Positions 51,081 through 59,802 of a stretch of 64,000 nucleotides of DNA are shown here, one piece after another. Source of the stretch: Anaerolineales bacterium (GTDB taxonomy: Bacteria > Chloroflexota > Anaerolineae > Anaerolineales > Villigracilaceae); assembly GCA_030583905.1 (NCBI GenBank), contig CP129481.1, positions 868,001 to 932,000 on the forward strand, in the 5' to 3' direction. The notes beneath the pieces are model-generated. The model ran no database searches. It was given only the letters and a program-made list of their open reading frames with translations, and had not been told where the DNA came from. The position numbers and the translations under genes were made by a program. Within the stretch, counting starts at the first letter, position 1; each line of letters starts with the position of its first letter.

Positions 51081-52547
51081 TCAACAAAACTGCCTCAACA
51101 CCTCAAGCGGATTCCCGTCCGCGTCAAATATTTTGATCTCCAATGGCATTTGTCCCGGCAGGGAGTGTGTGGCGCACCCGAAGCATGGATCGTAAGCGCG
51201 GAACGCCATCTCCACCATGTTGAGCAAACCTTCGTTGACGACCCCATCCTTGATCAGGCTGCGTGCCGCCTTGTTCGTGGACATCTGGATTGGGGCGTAG
51301 TTGTTGGTCGTGCCGACAATGAGATTCGCTTTGGTCACGATCCCCCGCTCATCGGTCCAGTAATGATGCGTGAGCGTCCCGCGCGGCGCTTCGACGATGC
51401 CAATGCCCTCGGTCGGGATCTCGGTCGGTTTGGCATGTACATCCGGCGAAGTGATATCGGGATCCGTCACCAGTTCCACCCAGCGTTCTGCGGCGTAGAG
51501 CAATTCGATCAGGCGTGCCCAGTGTGTGGCGAGACGCTGATGCACAGGCTTGCCGCCGAGCGTTGCGTAGAATTTTTCGTAGTGTTCCTGCGCGAGCGGC
51601 GTTGCCATGCCATCCGATGCGTTGAGGCGCGAGAGCGGCGTCGCCATGTACACGCCCGAATCTTCGCCGTCCTCGAAACCCTTCCAGCCGATGTTTTTGA
51701 GATATGGGAACTTGAGATAGGTCCATGGCTCGATGTGTTCGGCGATGTGGTTCATATATTCGTGCGGCGCGTATTTGATGAATTCCCTGCCGTTCGGGTC
51801 AACGACTCGCACGTTACCGTCGTAGAAGTTGACCTTATTATTTTCATCCATCAGCCCCATCGAATAGGTACGATGCGTGTATACGTCGCCGAGGATCAAG
51901 TCCACGTACGCCTTGTTGCCCAACACAATGTCGTTGAAGAGTTGCAGGCTGAACTGCGCGAACTCCACCGCCCACTTGCCCATCTCTTCGATCTCTTTGC
52001 GCTGTTCTTCCGTGATGCCCTTTGTGACCCCGCCGGGAATGGACGAGCACGGATGCACCTTGCGCCCGCCGATCATTTCAACAACGGTATGACCGTACTT
52101 CCGCATTTGGATGACCTTCCCGCCGATCTCCAGCCCGACCTTGTGGATCACGCCGAGGATGTTGCGTTCAGCGACGGGCGCATCGGGTCCCATCACGAAA
52201 TCGGGACCGCCCAGCGCGTAGAAGTGGGTCGTGTGGTCAGTGCAGTAGAACGCCATGTACAGCAGTTCGCGCAACAACTTCGCTGTGCGCGGCGGATCGA
52301 CCTTATAGACCGCATCCGCTGCCTTGGATGCCGCCATGTGATGTGCCTCGGGGCACACGCCGCAGATGCGGTTCGTCAACAGCGGCATCTCCTCGATGGG
52401 GCGTCCCACTACAAAGCGCTCGAAGCCGCGCAGTTCAGGAATCTGAAAATAGGAGTTGGCAACATTCCCCTGATCATCAAGGAATATTTCGATCTTGCCG
52501 TGTCCTTCGAGACGGGTAATGGGGTCAATCGTGATTCGTTGGGTCAT
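51081..52547 (-). CDS. mvhA: Group 3c [NiFe]-hydrogenase large subunit (MvhA-like)
   Basis: This 488-residue catalytic subunit carries the four nickel-binding cysteines: RICGVCPEAHH near residue 60 and DPCFGCATH near residue 455. The protein ends in a 26-residue tail after that histidine, which the operon's protease would remove. It lies next to an MvhG-like small subunit, an MvhD-like protein and HdrABC, which places it in the bidirectional, non-F420 (Mvh) class by context. The start at 52547 gives the usual N-terminus TIDPITRLEGHG. Confidence 0.94.
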   Translation of the reverse strand: MTQRITIDPITRLEGHGKIEIFLDDQGNVANSYFQIPELRGFERFVVGRPIEEMPLLTNRICGVCPEAHHMAASKAADAVYKVDPPRTAKLLRELLYMAFYCTDHTTHFYALGGPDFVMGPDAPVAERNILGVIHKVGLEIGGKVIQMRKYGHTVVEMIGGRKVHPCSSIPGGVTKGITEEQRKEIEEMGKWAVEFAQFSLQLFNDIVLGNKAYVDLILGDVYTHRTYSMGLMDENNKVNFYDGNVRVVDPNGREFIKYAPHEYMNHIAEHIEPWTYLKFPYLKNIGWKGFEDGEDSGVYMATPLSRLNASDGMATPLAQEHYEKFYATLGGKPVHQRLATHWARLIELLYAAERWVELVTDPDITSPDVHAKPTEIPTEGIGIVEAPRGTLTHHYWTDERGIVTKANLIVGTTNNYAPIQMSTNKAARSLIKDGVVNEGLLNMVEMAFRAYDPCFGCATHSLPGQMPLEIKIFDADGNPLEVLRQFC

Positions 52548-52620
52548 GGCGGCTCCAATCCGAGATATTGGGTGCGTGATCTGAAGCAGGTTTTATCTAT
52601 GAGGTATTGCCTGTCAACTA

Positions 52621-52872
52621 TTATTTTTCCAGGGATGATGCGTCGTCGTGCAGTTCCTTGATGAGATGCGCCCGCGCAGACACCTCTTCCATTTTGAGAG
52701 AGGCATACTGCGAGGCTTCCTTCATCAACTTTTCTGCAACATCGGCTGGCAATTTCCTGACTTCTTCCAATGTGTAGCCCTTTTCATGCAGATATTCTTC
52801 GATAAGGGCTTTTTCCAGCAGGGCATTGCGGTCTTCAATAGGCTCTGTGTTTTCGATCGGTTTTGTAGTCAT
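52621..52872 (-). CDS. Small acidic protein between mvhG and mvhA
   Basis: The 83-residue helical protein is charged, with a predicted helix-turn-helix-like stretch EEYLHEKGYTLEEVRKLPADVAEKLM. I recognise no family. It is on the coding strand between the small and large hydrogenase subunits, so it could be an assembly or stability factor. AGGAGG lies upstream of its ATG. Absence from other Mvh operons could not be checked. Confidence 0.65.
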   Translation of the reverse strand: MTTKPIENTEPIEDRNALLEKALIEEYLHEKGYTLEEVRKLPADVAEKLMKEASQYASLKMEEVSARAHLIKELHDDASSLEK

Positions 52873-52912
52873 GTCATCCTCCTTTATGATGGCTTGACGT
52901 ACGTATGAAATG

Positions 52913-53911
52913 TTATTTCACCTTCCAGGCTTCCCTATTCGCCTTGAGCAGGGATCCTGCCAGGTTGAAACGGTACACCTGCCCGGTCGGGTCGGGGATG
53001 CCGTCCAGAATGCGGTCTATTTCCTCGGGCTCGGTTGCATCGATCACGGACGAGAACGCCGTGATGAGGCGCGCGCCGTAATCCATCACACCCTCGGCGG
53101 GACCGTAACAGCCGATGCATTGCGCTCCCACACCCGGACAGCGGGCATTGCATCCACTGCGCGTGGCGGGACCATTACAGGGAATTCCCTGTTCGAGTAG
53201 GCACAGGGTCGGGTCAACCGGCGCGATGTCCTGAATGCGTTTGAATTCCTTGATGATTTTGACATTGCGCGCACGCGGACATTCGTCACAGACCGTCGAA
53301 TCACCCGCGCCGATAACGGATCCCTTCGGCGGGAGTTCTGCCTCCCCTTTGACCACTTTAATGACCAGATCCACCACCGCTGCGATCTGATGCGACTCCG
53401 GCGGACAGCCCGGCATGTAGTAATCCACATCCACAACAAGGTCGAGCGGACGCAGGACTTTTTCGATCTTGGGAATACGCAGTTCGCCCTCGGGCACATC
53501 GAACGATACGCGCGGATAAATCTCGTTCGGATTATCTGTCGTGATGGTATTGAACGCCGTGTGGACGATCTCGCCTACCGGACTGAGGTTTGCCAGCCCG
53601 GGGATGCAGCCTTCACTGGCGCAGGAGCCAAAGGCGACTAGAATCTTCGATTTCCGACGCAGCAATTTGGCGATGTGCTCATTCTCATCGTTGCGGATTC
53701 CGCCGTTGAAGAGCGTGAGCAGGATCGAGCCGTCTTCCATTGCTTCGACATCTTTGTATTTCGCGTCCATCGCCACGGGCCAGAAGACAACATCAAAGTT
53801 GGCATCCACGTCCAAAATCTTCTCGTGGATGTTCAATACGGCGATCTCGCATCCGCCACAGGATGCCGCCCAATACATGGCGAATTTGGGTTTATTGCCG
53901 TTAACAGTCAT
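52913..53911 (-). CDS. mvhG: Hydrogenase small subunit (MvhG-like)
   Basis: The 332-residue protein carries the [Fe-S] cluster-binding cysteines: SCGGCEIAV at the N-terminus, FGSCASEGC, PGCPPESHQI, and a C-terminal cysteine-rich block (CPGVGAQCIGCYGP). It passes electrons from the [NiFe] centre to MvhD and HdrA. Its ATG overlaps the mvhD stop by 4 bp, and the small acidic protein follows. Confidence 0.93.
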   Translation of the reverse strand: MTVNGNKPKFAMYWAASCGGCEIAVLNIHEKILDVDANFDVVFWPVAMDAKYKDVEAMEDGSILLTLFNGGIRNDENEHIAKLLRRKSKILVAFGSCASEGCIPGLANLSPVGEIVHTAFNTITTDNPNEIYPRVSFDVPEGELRIPKIEKVLRPLDLVVDVDYYMPGCPPESHQIAAVVDLVIKVVKGEAELPPKGSVIGAGDSTVCDECPRARNVKIIKEFKRIQDIAPVDPTLCLLEQGIPCNGPATRSGCNARCPGVGAQCIGCYGPAEGVMDYGARLITAFSSVIDATEPEEIDRILDGIPDPTGQVYRFNLAGSLLKANREAWKVK

Positions 53912-54375
53912 GCCGCCACCTCCTCGTGCACTGGCTCACTGATCTCTGATAACTCGTCACTGACTTTGCCCCAGTTCAACGGACCGAGTTTACGAATCTC
54001 CTCCACGAAAGCGGTAGTCTCTGCCGCGAAACGCGCGCCCTCCGCAGCGCTTGCCCACACGAGCTTGACCCGCTCAGGTTCGATGCCCAAACCCGCGAGC
54101 ACGCGTCGGAGCAGGAGAAAACGGCGCAGCGCCTTGTAATTCTGCTCGATGTAATGGCATTCACCCGGATGACAGCCTGTGATCATCACGCCGTCTGCGC
54201 CGCCTGAAAGAGCACGCAGGACAAAGGTCGGGTCGAGGCGTCCGGAACACATCAAGCGGATGAGCCGCACGTTCGGAGCATACTTCATGCGCGCCGTCCC
54301 CGCCAAATCCGAGGCGCGATAACTGCACCAGTTGCAGGTGAAGCCGATGATGGTCGGTTCGAATTGGTCGGTCAT
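53908..54375 (-). CDS. mvhD: MvhD-like [2Fe-2S] electron-transfer subunit
   Basis: The 155-residue protein has the FlpD/MvhD pattern: TCNWCSYRASDLAG near the N-terminus, MCSGRLD in the middle, and TGCHPGECHYI downstream. It links the hydrogenase to HdrA. I prefer the ATG at 54375 (AAGGAG 8 nt upstream) to the GTG at 54384, which overlaps the ribosome-binding site. It lies 12 bp after hdrA and overlaps mvhG by 4 bp. Confidence 0.92.
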   Translation of the reverse strand: MTDQFEPTIIGFTCNWCSYRASDLAGTARMKYAPNVRLIRLMCSGRLDPTFVLRALSGGADGVMITGCHPGECHYIEQNYKALRRFLLLRRVLAGLGIEPERVKLVWASAAEGARFAAETTAFVEEIRKLGPLNWGKVSDELSEISEPVHEEVAA

Positions 54376-54387
54376 GGCATCCACTCC

Positions 54388-56385
54388 TTACGCTTCCACT
54401 GGTTCGAGATTGCGCATCAACAGCCCGTCGATCTGCGCGATGATCTGCTCGTTGCTGAAGCCCGTGCCGCTGATCGCGCCCGCAGGACAAGCCGCCACGC
54501 ACGTGCCGCAACCCTGACAGAGCGCGGGGTTGATCTCGGAGACGTTGTCATCGGCGAGGAATGCGATGGCGTTGAATGGACACAGTCCGTTGCAGATGCG
54601 GCAACCCGAGCACATTTCTTTGTTCACGGTTGCCTTGACCGGTTCGAGCGCGACTTCCTTCTGTAAAATTTTATCCAGCACACGGGCGGATGCCGCCGCG
54701 CCCTGCGCCACACTGGACGGGATGTCCTTCGGTCCCTGCGCACAGCCGACGATGTAAATGCCTTCGGTCATCGTGGCGACGGGGTCGAGTTTGGGATGTT
54801 TCTCCGTGAACCAGCCATCAGTGGAGCACGAGATGCCGAACATCTTGCCAACTTCCTTGGCATCGTGACGCGGCTGTAATCCGCTGGATAGGATGACCAT
54901 ATCCACAGGGATGCGTCTCTGCTTGCCAGCCAGCGTGTCTTCGGTCTGGATGATCAGTTTTCCCTTTTCGTTGGAATAGCGCGCCGCATCCGTGACCTCC
55001 GCCACTTTGCCGCGCACGAAGAGCGTCCCTTCCTCCAGCACACGTTGATAGAACTCGTCGTATGCTTTGTACGCGGTACGCATGTCAATGTAGAAGTTGT
55101 AGACCGTCGCGCCCGTGCGTTCATGCACGAGATGTGCAAATTTCAGACCCTGCATACAGCAGATGACCGAGCAGTAGTTGTTGAAGTTTCGGTCGCGTGA
55201 GCCAACGCAATGGATGATGCCAACCGATTTCGGGACTGTCTTGCCATCGCGCAAAACGATATTTCCAGTAGTTGGTCCCGCCGCGTTGGACAATCGCTCG
55301 AATTCCAAACTCGTGAACACATTCGGCAGTCGTCCATAGCCGTAGTTACTCACGCGCCGCGCATCGAATAGGTCATAGCCTGTGGCAAGGATGATGTTGC
55401 CGACTTCGACATTCAACAACTGATCCTGCTGGTTGAAATCGATCGCGTTGGTCGGACAGAATTTCTCGCACGCCTTGCAGGTCCCTTTTTCGAAATAGGT
55501 GCAGTTTTCCTTGTCCATCACGGGATAGTTCGGCACGGCTTGCGCGAACGGTGTATAGACCGCCTTGCGGTATCCCAGCCCCGCTTCGTACACATCGTCA
55601 ATGACCTTCTTCGGGCATTTCTCCTGGCAGATGCCGCAGCCCGTGCAAAGTTCTTCGTTGATAAATCGCGCCTTCTTTTTAATCGTCACGTTGAAATTGC
55701 CGACATATCCCGCCACGTTCACCACTTCGCTCCACGTCAGCAACGTGATGTTCGGATGCGTCCCCGCTTCCACCATGCGCGGCGTGAGAATACAAGCTGA
55801 ACAATCCAGCGTCGGGAAGGTCTTGTCGAACTGCGCCATGTGTCCGCCGATGGACGGCTCGCGTTCAACCAGATACACATGGAAGCCCGCGTTCGCAATC
55901 TCCAAAGCGGATTGAATGCCCGCAATCCCTCCGCCCACCACCAGCGTGTTCGGATTGATCGGGACTTTGATCTCCTCCAGCGGGGTATTCTCGATTACCC
56001 TCGACACCGCGCCTGATACCACCGCCTTTGATTTCGCCGTGGCGACGGCTTTGTCCGTATGTACCCACGAGACCTGCTCGCGGATCGAAGCGAGTTCCAC
56101 CAAGTACGGATTCAAGCCCGCGTTCTGCGCCGCAATGCGGAAAGTCTTCTCGTGCAAATGAGGCGAGCATGCCGCCACCACAACGCGCGTCAAACCAAGT
56201 TCTTTGATGTCTTTCTCGATCAACTCCTGCCCAAGGCTGGAGCACATGAACTTGTAATCACGCGCCACGATCACGCCCTGACGACCGAGCTTCTCCGCCG
56301 CCCACTTGGCAACATCCTCGACATCCACCACACCCGCAATATTCGACCCGCAGTGACAGACATAGACACCGATTTTCTCTGTCAT
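54388..56385 (-). CDS. hdrA: Heterodisulfide reductase subunit A (HdrA-like)
   Basis: HdrA is the FAD-containing bifurcating subunit. The 665-residue protein has an N-terminal CHCGSNIAG block, the FAD-binding GGGIAGIQSALEIANAG, the conserved LDCSACILTPRM, and four [4Fe-4S]-type motifs (CTGCGICQEKCP, CKACEKFCP, CSGCRICNGLCP, CQGCGTCVAACP). It accepts electrons from MvhD and splits them between ferredoxin and HdrBC. It overlaps hdrB by 4 bp. Confidence 0.94.
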   Translation of the reverse strand: MTEKIGVYVCHCGSNIAGVVDVEDVAKWAAEKLGRQGVIVARDYKFMCSSLGQELIEKDIKELGLTRVVVAACSPHLHEKTFRIAAQNAGLNPYLVELASIREQVSWVHTDKAVATAKSKAVVSGAVSRVIENTPLEEIKVPINPNTLVVGGGIAGIQSALEIANAGFHVYLVEREPSIGGHMAQFDKTFPTLDCSACILTPRMVEAGTHPNITLLTWSEVVNVAGYVGNFNVTIKKKARFINEELCTGCGICQEKCPKKVIDDVYEAGLGYRKAVYTPFAQAVPNYPVMDKENCTYFEKGTCKACEKFCPTNAIDFNQQDQLLNVEVGNIILATGYDLFDARRVSNYGYGRLPNVFTSLEFERLSNAAGPTTGNIVLRDGKTVPKSVGIIHCVGSRDRNFNNYCSVICCMQGLKFAHLVHERTGATVYNFYIDMRTAYKAYDEFYQRVLEEGTLFVRGKVAEVTDAARYSNEKGKLIIQTEDTLAGKQRRIPVDMVILSSGLQPRHDAKEVGKMFGISCSTDGWFTEKHPKLDPVATMTEGIYIVGCAQGPKDIPSSVAQGAAASARVLDKILQKEVALEPVKATVNKEMCSGCRICNGLCPFNAIAFLADDNVSEINPALCQGCGTCVAACPAGAISGTGFSNEQIIAQIDGLLMRNLEPVEA

Positions 56386-57377
56386 TTCACCGCCTCCTTC
56401 CTGTCCTCATGCTTGGTCCAGCGACGCGGCATCGGCAGCCCCTCATCCTTTTTTCTTGGCGCGGCGGGCTCCTGCGTGACAGGCACTTCCACGCCGATGT
56501 GTGCCAACGCATTGCGCGAGTTGACCAGTTCCGCGCCGATGCCCAGTTCCTTCGGCTCGCGCCCGAACGCCAGCCCCATCAACTGCGTGAAGAACAGAAT
56601 CGGCATGTGATAATCCGTGCTGAAGAAATTGTTCATTTCATTTTGATAAGCATCTACGTTCATCTGGCACATCGGGCAGACCGTGACCATCATCTGTGCG
56701 CCGCGTTCGTCTGCATCAGCCACGAGTCGACGAATTAATTCGAAGGCAGTTTCAGGTCCAATCTGAGTCATATGTCCGCCGCAACAACTGGTCGTGAGTG
56801 GATAATCGATCACGTCCGCGCCCAGCGCGCGCAGCAGGTCATCCAATTCGGTGGGATGCTCATGGTCCGACCAGCGATGCTGGTAATCGGGTCGCGGTAA
56901 CATGCAACCCATGTACGGCACGACCTTGAGCCCCGTCAACGGGCGCACGACGGCATTCCGTATTTTCTCCAGCCCCACGTCATAGACCAGAATATCGATC
57001 AGGTGACGCACATCCAGCGTTCCGGGAACATAGTGAAGTCCGCCCGCCGCGAGCGCCTCGTTGACCTTCTCGCCCAGCGCCGGACGCTCATCCATATAAT
57101 GATCCGCCTTCGCAAGGTTGAGATAGCAAGCCGAGCAGGGAGCAACGACCGTCCGCGTGCCGTTTTTCTGCTTTGACGCCAGCGCCAGATTGCGAGCGAT
57201 CAATGAGTACGCAGGGATCAGGTTGATGCCGAGATACTCCGTCGCGCCACAGCAATTCCAATCATCGATCTCTTCAAAGTGCAGATCCAGCGGCTCAAGG
57301 ATCGTGTTCATGGACTCCATGTATGCCTTTGCGCTGGATTCCATCGAACAACCCGGGTACAAAAGATATTTGTTCAT
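56382..57377 (-). CDS. hdrB: Heterodisulfide reductase subunit B (HdrB-like)
   Basis: The 331-residue protein has both CCG domains intact: PGCSM...NCCGATEY...PCSAC in the first half and MGCMLPRP...TSCCGGHM...VCPMC in the second. These bind the two noncubane [4Fe-4S] clusters at which heterodisulfide is reduced in methanogens. A CoM-CoB disulfide is not expected here, so the natural substrate is unknown. It overlaps both hdrA and hdrC by 4 bp. Confidence 0.94.
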   Translation of the reverse strand: MNKYLLYPGCSMESSAKAYMESMNTILEPLDLHFEEIDDWNCCGATEYLGINLIPAYSLIARNLALASKQKNGTRTVVAPCSACYLNLAKADHYMDERPALGEKVNEALAAGGLHYVPGTLDVRHLIDILVYDVGLEKIRNAVVRPLTGLKVVPYMGCMLPRPDYQHRWSDHEHPTELDDLLRALGADVIDYPLTTSCCGGHMTQIGPETAFELIRRLVADADERGAQMMVTVCPMCQMNVDAYQNEMNNFFSTDYHMPILFFTQLMGLAFGREPKELGIGAELVNSRNALAHIGVEVPVTQEPAAPRKKDEGLPMPRRWTKHEDRKEAVK

Positions 57378-57970
57378 GAGGTCATCTCCAACTGCTTGGC
57401 GTGGTCCAATATCTTCGTTAATTGATCCATTTGCTTGATCTTTTTTGGTATCAGCGCCATGCGTCCCTTTATGATCATTCCCAACCCCATCGGCATCATG
57501 CCCGGCAGTCTGAGTGGAAAGTGTTTCAGGTAATGACGCGAAGCCAGTCCCATTTCAAAACTGCGTCCGTAGGTCTCGACCATATCCACGAAGGTCTGCG
57601 AAAAATCCGGCGCGGTGGAGTTTTCGTACAACTTCTCCTTGATCGCCATGCCCTTGAGCGTGTACATCACATCCGCAATGTGCACCTCCTGCGGACAGCG
57701 CACCACGCAGTGATAGCACGAGACGCAGATCCATTGCGTGTTGCTCCGCAGCACCTCCTCGCGCATCCCCGCCCTCAGCATGGCAAACAACATGCGCGGC
57801 GTATGATCCATGTCCTGTGCCGCGGGACAGGACCCGCCGCACGTCCCGCACTGGATGCACATCTCCAGCCGCGAAACTCCCGCAGTCTTCATACTGACTT
57901 CATGCAATAGGGAAAGGTCTTCCTCGTGGGTTAATCCCGCGCGGACCCGTTCATCTGTCATGTGGGGCAT
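57374..57970 (-). CDS. hdrC: Heterodisulfide reductase subunit C (HdrC-like)
   Basis: The 198-residue protein has two [4Fe-4S] motifs, CIQCGTCGGSCP and CVSCYHCVVRCP, and carries electrons from HdrA to HdrB. It is the first gene of the operon. GGAGG at 57980-57976 stands 5 nt before the ATG at 57970, so I prefer that to the ATG at 57994, which has no such site. The divergent acetyltransferase-like gene begins about 220 bp away. Confidence 0.93.
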   Translation of the reverse strand: MPHMTDERVRAGLTHEEDLSLLHEVSMKTAGVSRLEMCIQCGTCGGSCPAAQDMDHTPRMLFAMLRAGMREEVLRSNTQWICVSCYHCVVRCPQEVHIADVMYTLKGMAIKEKLYENSTAPDFSQTFVDMVETYGRSFEMGLASRHYLKHFPLRLPGMMPMGLGMIIKGRMALIPKKIKQMDQLTKILDHAKQLEMTS

Positions 57971-58193
57971 AGGAGCCTCCGTGCCGTAACTCATACAATT
58001 ACAATCAATTGCTGCTCGGCATAATCCATTCGCAGTGAAGATAAACCTCCCCCATGATTATTATTGGATAGCGGTCTGAACAAATATAGTGATAAAGGTA
58101 ACAATGCGTCCTGACGAATATCCCTCTCTAATTTTGTGGGGAGAAATTTCCGAATCGGCGGGAGCAGGAAGTGATGTAGAATGGGGCAATAGA

Positions 58194-58949
58194 ATGAAAA
58201 AGGGACTTTCCACCTCTAAACTCCAATCTGAGCTCTCCGACCTCGGCTTGAGCAAACGCCTTGTGCTGGTGCATGCATCCCCCGTCTTGGACGCGCCGTC
58301 CTTGCTGGATGCCCTGCTTGCCTCCACCAGCGGATTCATCACGCCGACGTTCACGCCCAAATCCCTGCTGCCGTTGGAGTTCCATCCCGCCCGTCCACAA
58401 GCGGATGTGGACTCGCTTGCAAAAGTGTTTCATCCAGCCATGCCCGCGGACGAGGCGTTGGGCGGTTTTGCCGAGCTTGTCCGTAACCATCCACAGGCGT
58501 TGCGGTCTGTCCACCCTGTTTTGTCGTTTGCAGGGATCAACGCCAATGAGGTCATTCAGATGCAGACAGCGCATGAGCCCTATGCGCCGATCGCAACCCT
58601 TGCGGAGCAGGATGGCGTGGTGATGCTGATCGGGTTGGACCAGCGCGTTAATTTCAGCATTCATTATGGGGAAAAACTTGCGGGACGGATGCAATTCATC
58701 CGCTGGGCGCTGACAGAGACTGGGGTGGTTGAATGCCCCAGCTTCCCCGGCGACTCGGAAGGCTTCAACGTCATTGCGCCCGATATCAAATCCATCACCC
58801 GCCGCGCAGACGTAGACGGCGTGGAGATTCAGGCAATTCCGCTCAAGAATCTATTGAGTGCTGTAGTAAATAAAATCCACGAAAACGCTTATGCATTACT
58901 GTGCGGCAGAGCCGATTGCGAGCGCTGTGAAGCAGTGCGGTGGGGGTAA
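58194..58949 (+). CDS. AAC(3)-family N-acetyltransferase-like protein
   Basis: The 251-residue protein resembles the aminoglycoside 3-N-acetyltransferase fold: LVHASPVLDAPSLLDALL, ITPTFTPK, RSVHPVLSFAG and VVMLIGLDQRVNFSIHY. The family also includes many proteins with no antibiotic role. The C-terminus has CGRADCERCEAV, a cysteine cluster that is not typical. The ATG at 58194 gives the natural N-terminus; a frame from 58089 extends into the promoter region. It is divergent from the hdr operon. Confidence 0.78.
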   Translation: MKKGLSTSKLQSELSDLGLSKRLVLVHASPVLDAPSLLDALLASTSGFITPTFTPKSLLPLEFHPARPQADVDSLAKVFHPAMPADEALGGFAELVRNHPQALRSVHPVLSFAGINANEVIQMQTAHEPYAPIATLAEQDGVVMLIGLDQRVNFSIHYGEKLAGRMQFIRWALTETGVVECPSFPGDSEGFNVIAPDIKSITRRADVDGVEIQAIPLKNLLSAVVNKIHENAYALLCGRADCERCEAVRWG

Positions 58950-58976
58950 GGGATCAAGCTGACGAACGACGTCTTG

Positions 58977-59759
58977 CTACATTCCCCTATCTTGCAACCA
59001 ACCCATAATTCGATCCGCCACATCCTTCCACCCTTTTTCGAGCATCATATCGTGCGCCATGTTCGGGAAGATCTCTGCCTCGGTATCGTATGCCCGCGCG
59101 GTCTTGCGCACATCCACCGGCGGGATGACTGTGTCACTTTCCCCGCCGAGCACCAGAAGCGGCGTTGTTACCTTTTTGGGATGCGCAAGATTCAAACCCA
59201 GCAGGTCAATGAGGACGCGGAAGGATTCATCCTCCATCTTTGGGTAATATTTCATCAACTGTTCTTCGGATATATCTTCCGAGAACAGCGCCCAACGCGC
59301 AACCTCGGGCGTTTCCACGGCGGGATACAAGCGCCACTGCGCGATGGCTCGCAACAAAATACGCGCATCATATTTGAGCACCTGCACGAGCGAGTTCCAC
59401 AACCCATACGGCGGGACAGATGCCAGCAGAGCCCCGGCGGGCGCGGGATTTCGTTCGAGATATTTCTGCGTGACGAATCCGCCCATCGAGTGACCGATCA
59501 ACACGGGCGGCGCTTCGAACTGACCCGCTGCCTGCTCCACATCATGGACATAATCCATGATCTTGTTCCCGCGGATATTGCCTTCACTGCCCGAGTGTCC
59601 GCGCAGGCTCAGGGCGGTGACGTGCCAGCCATGCTCCGCAAAATATGGCAGGAAGAACTCATCCCAGCACCACGCGCCATGCCACATCCCATGTACGAAG
59701 AGCAGCGGCGTTTTGCGAGCTTGCTTTTCTGGAATATGGGTGATGGTTTCGAGATTCAT
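58977..59759 (-). CDS. Alpha/beta hydrolase
   Basis: The 260-residue protein has the nucleophile elbow GHSMGG (serine near residue 90), an oxyanion region FVHGMWHGAWCWDEF, a catalytic aspartate candidate in LVLGGESDTVIP and a late histidine in MAHDMMLEKGW. It is a soluble esterase- or lipase-like enzyme; the substrate is unknown. GGAGGAAA lies before the ATG at 59759. It lies downstream of dnaE on the same strand. Confidence 0.9.
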   Translation of the reverse strand: MNLETITHIPEKQARKTPLLFVHGMWHGAWCWDEFFLPYFAEHGWHVTALSLRGHSGSEGNIRGNKIMDYVHDVEQAAGQFEAPPVLIGHSMGGFVTQKYLERNPAPAGALLASVPPYGLWNSLVQVLKYDARILLRAIAQWRLYPAVETPEVARWALFSEDISEEQLMKYYPKMEDESFRVLIDLLGLNLAHPKKVTTPLLVLGGESDTVIPPVDVRKTARAYDTEAEIFPNMAHDMMLEKGWKDVADRIMGWLQDRGM

Positions 59760-59802
59760 TAAATTTCCTCCACAAAAAATAAAGGAACACAATATCGTGT
59801 CC

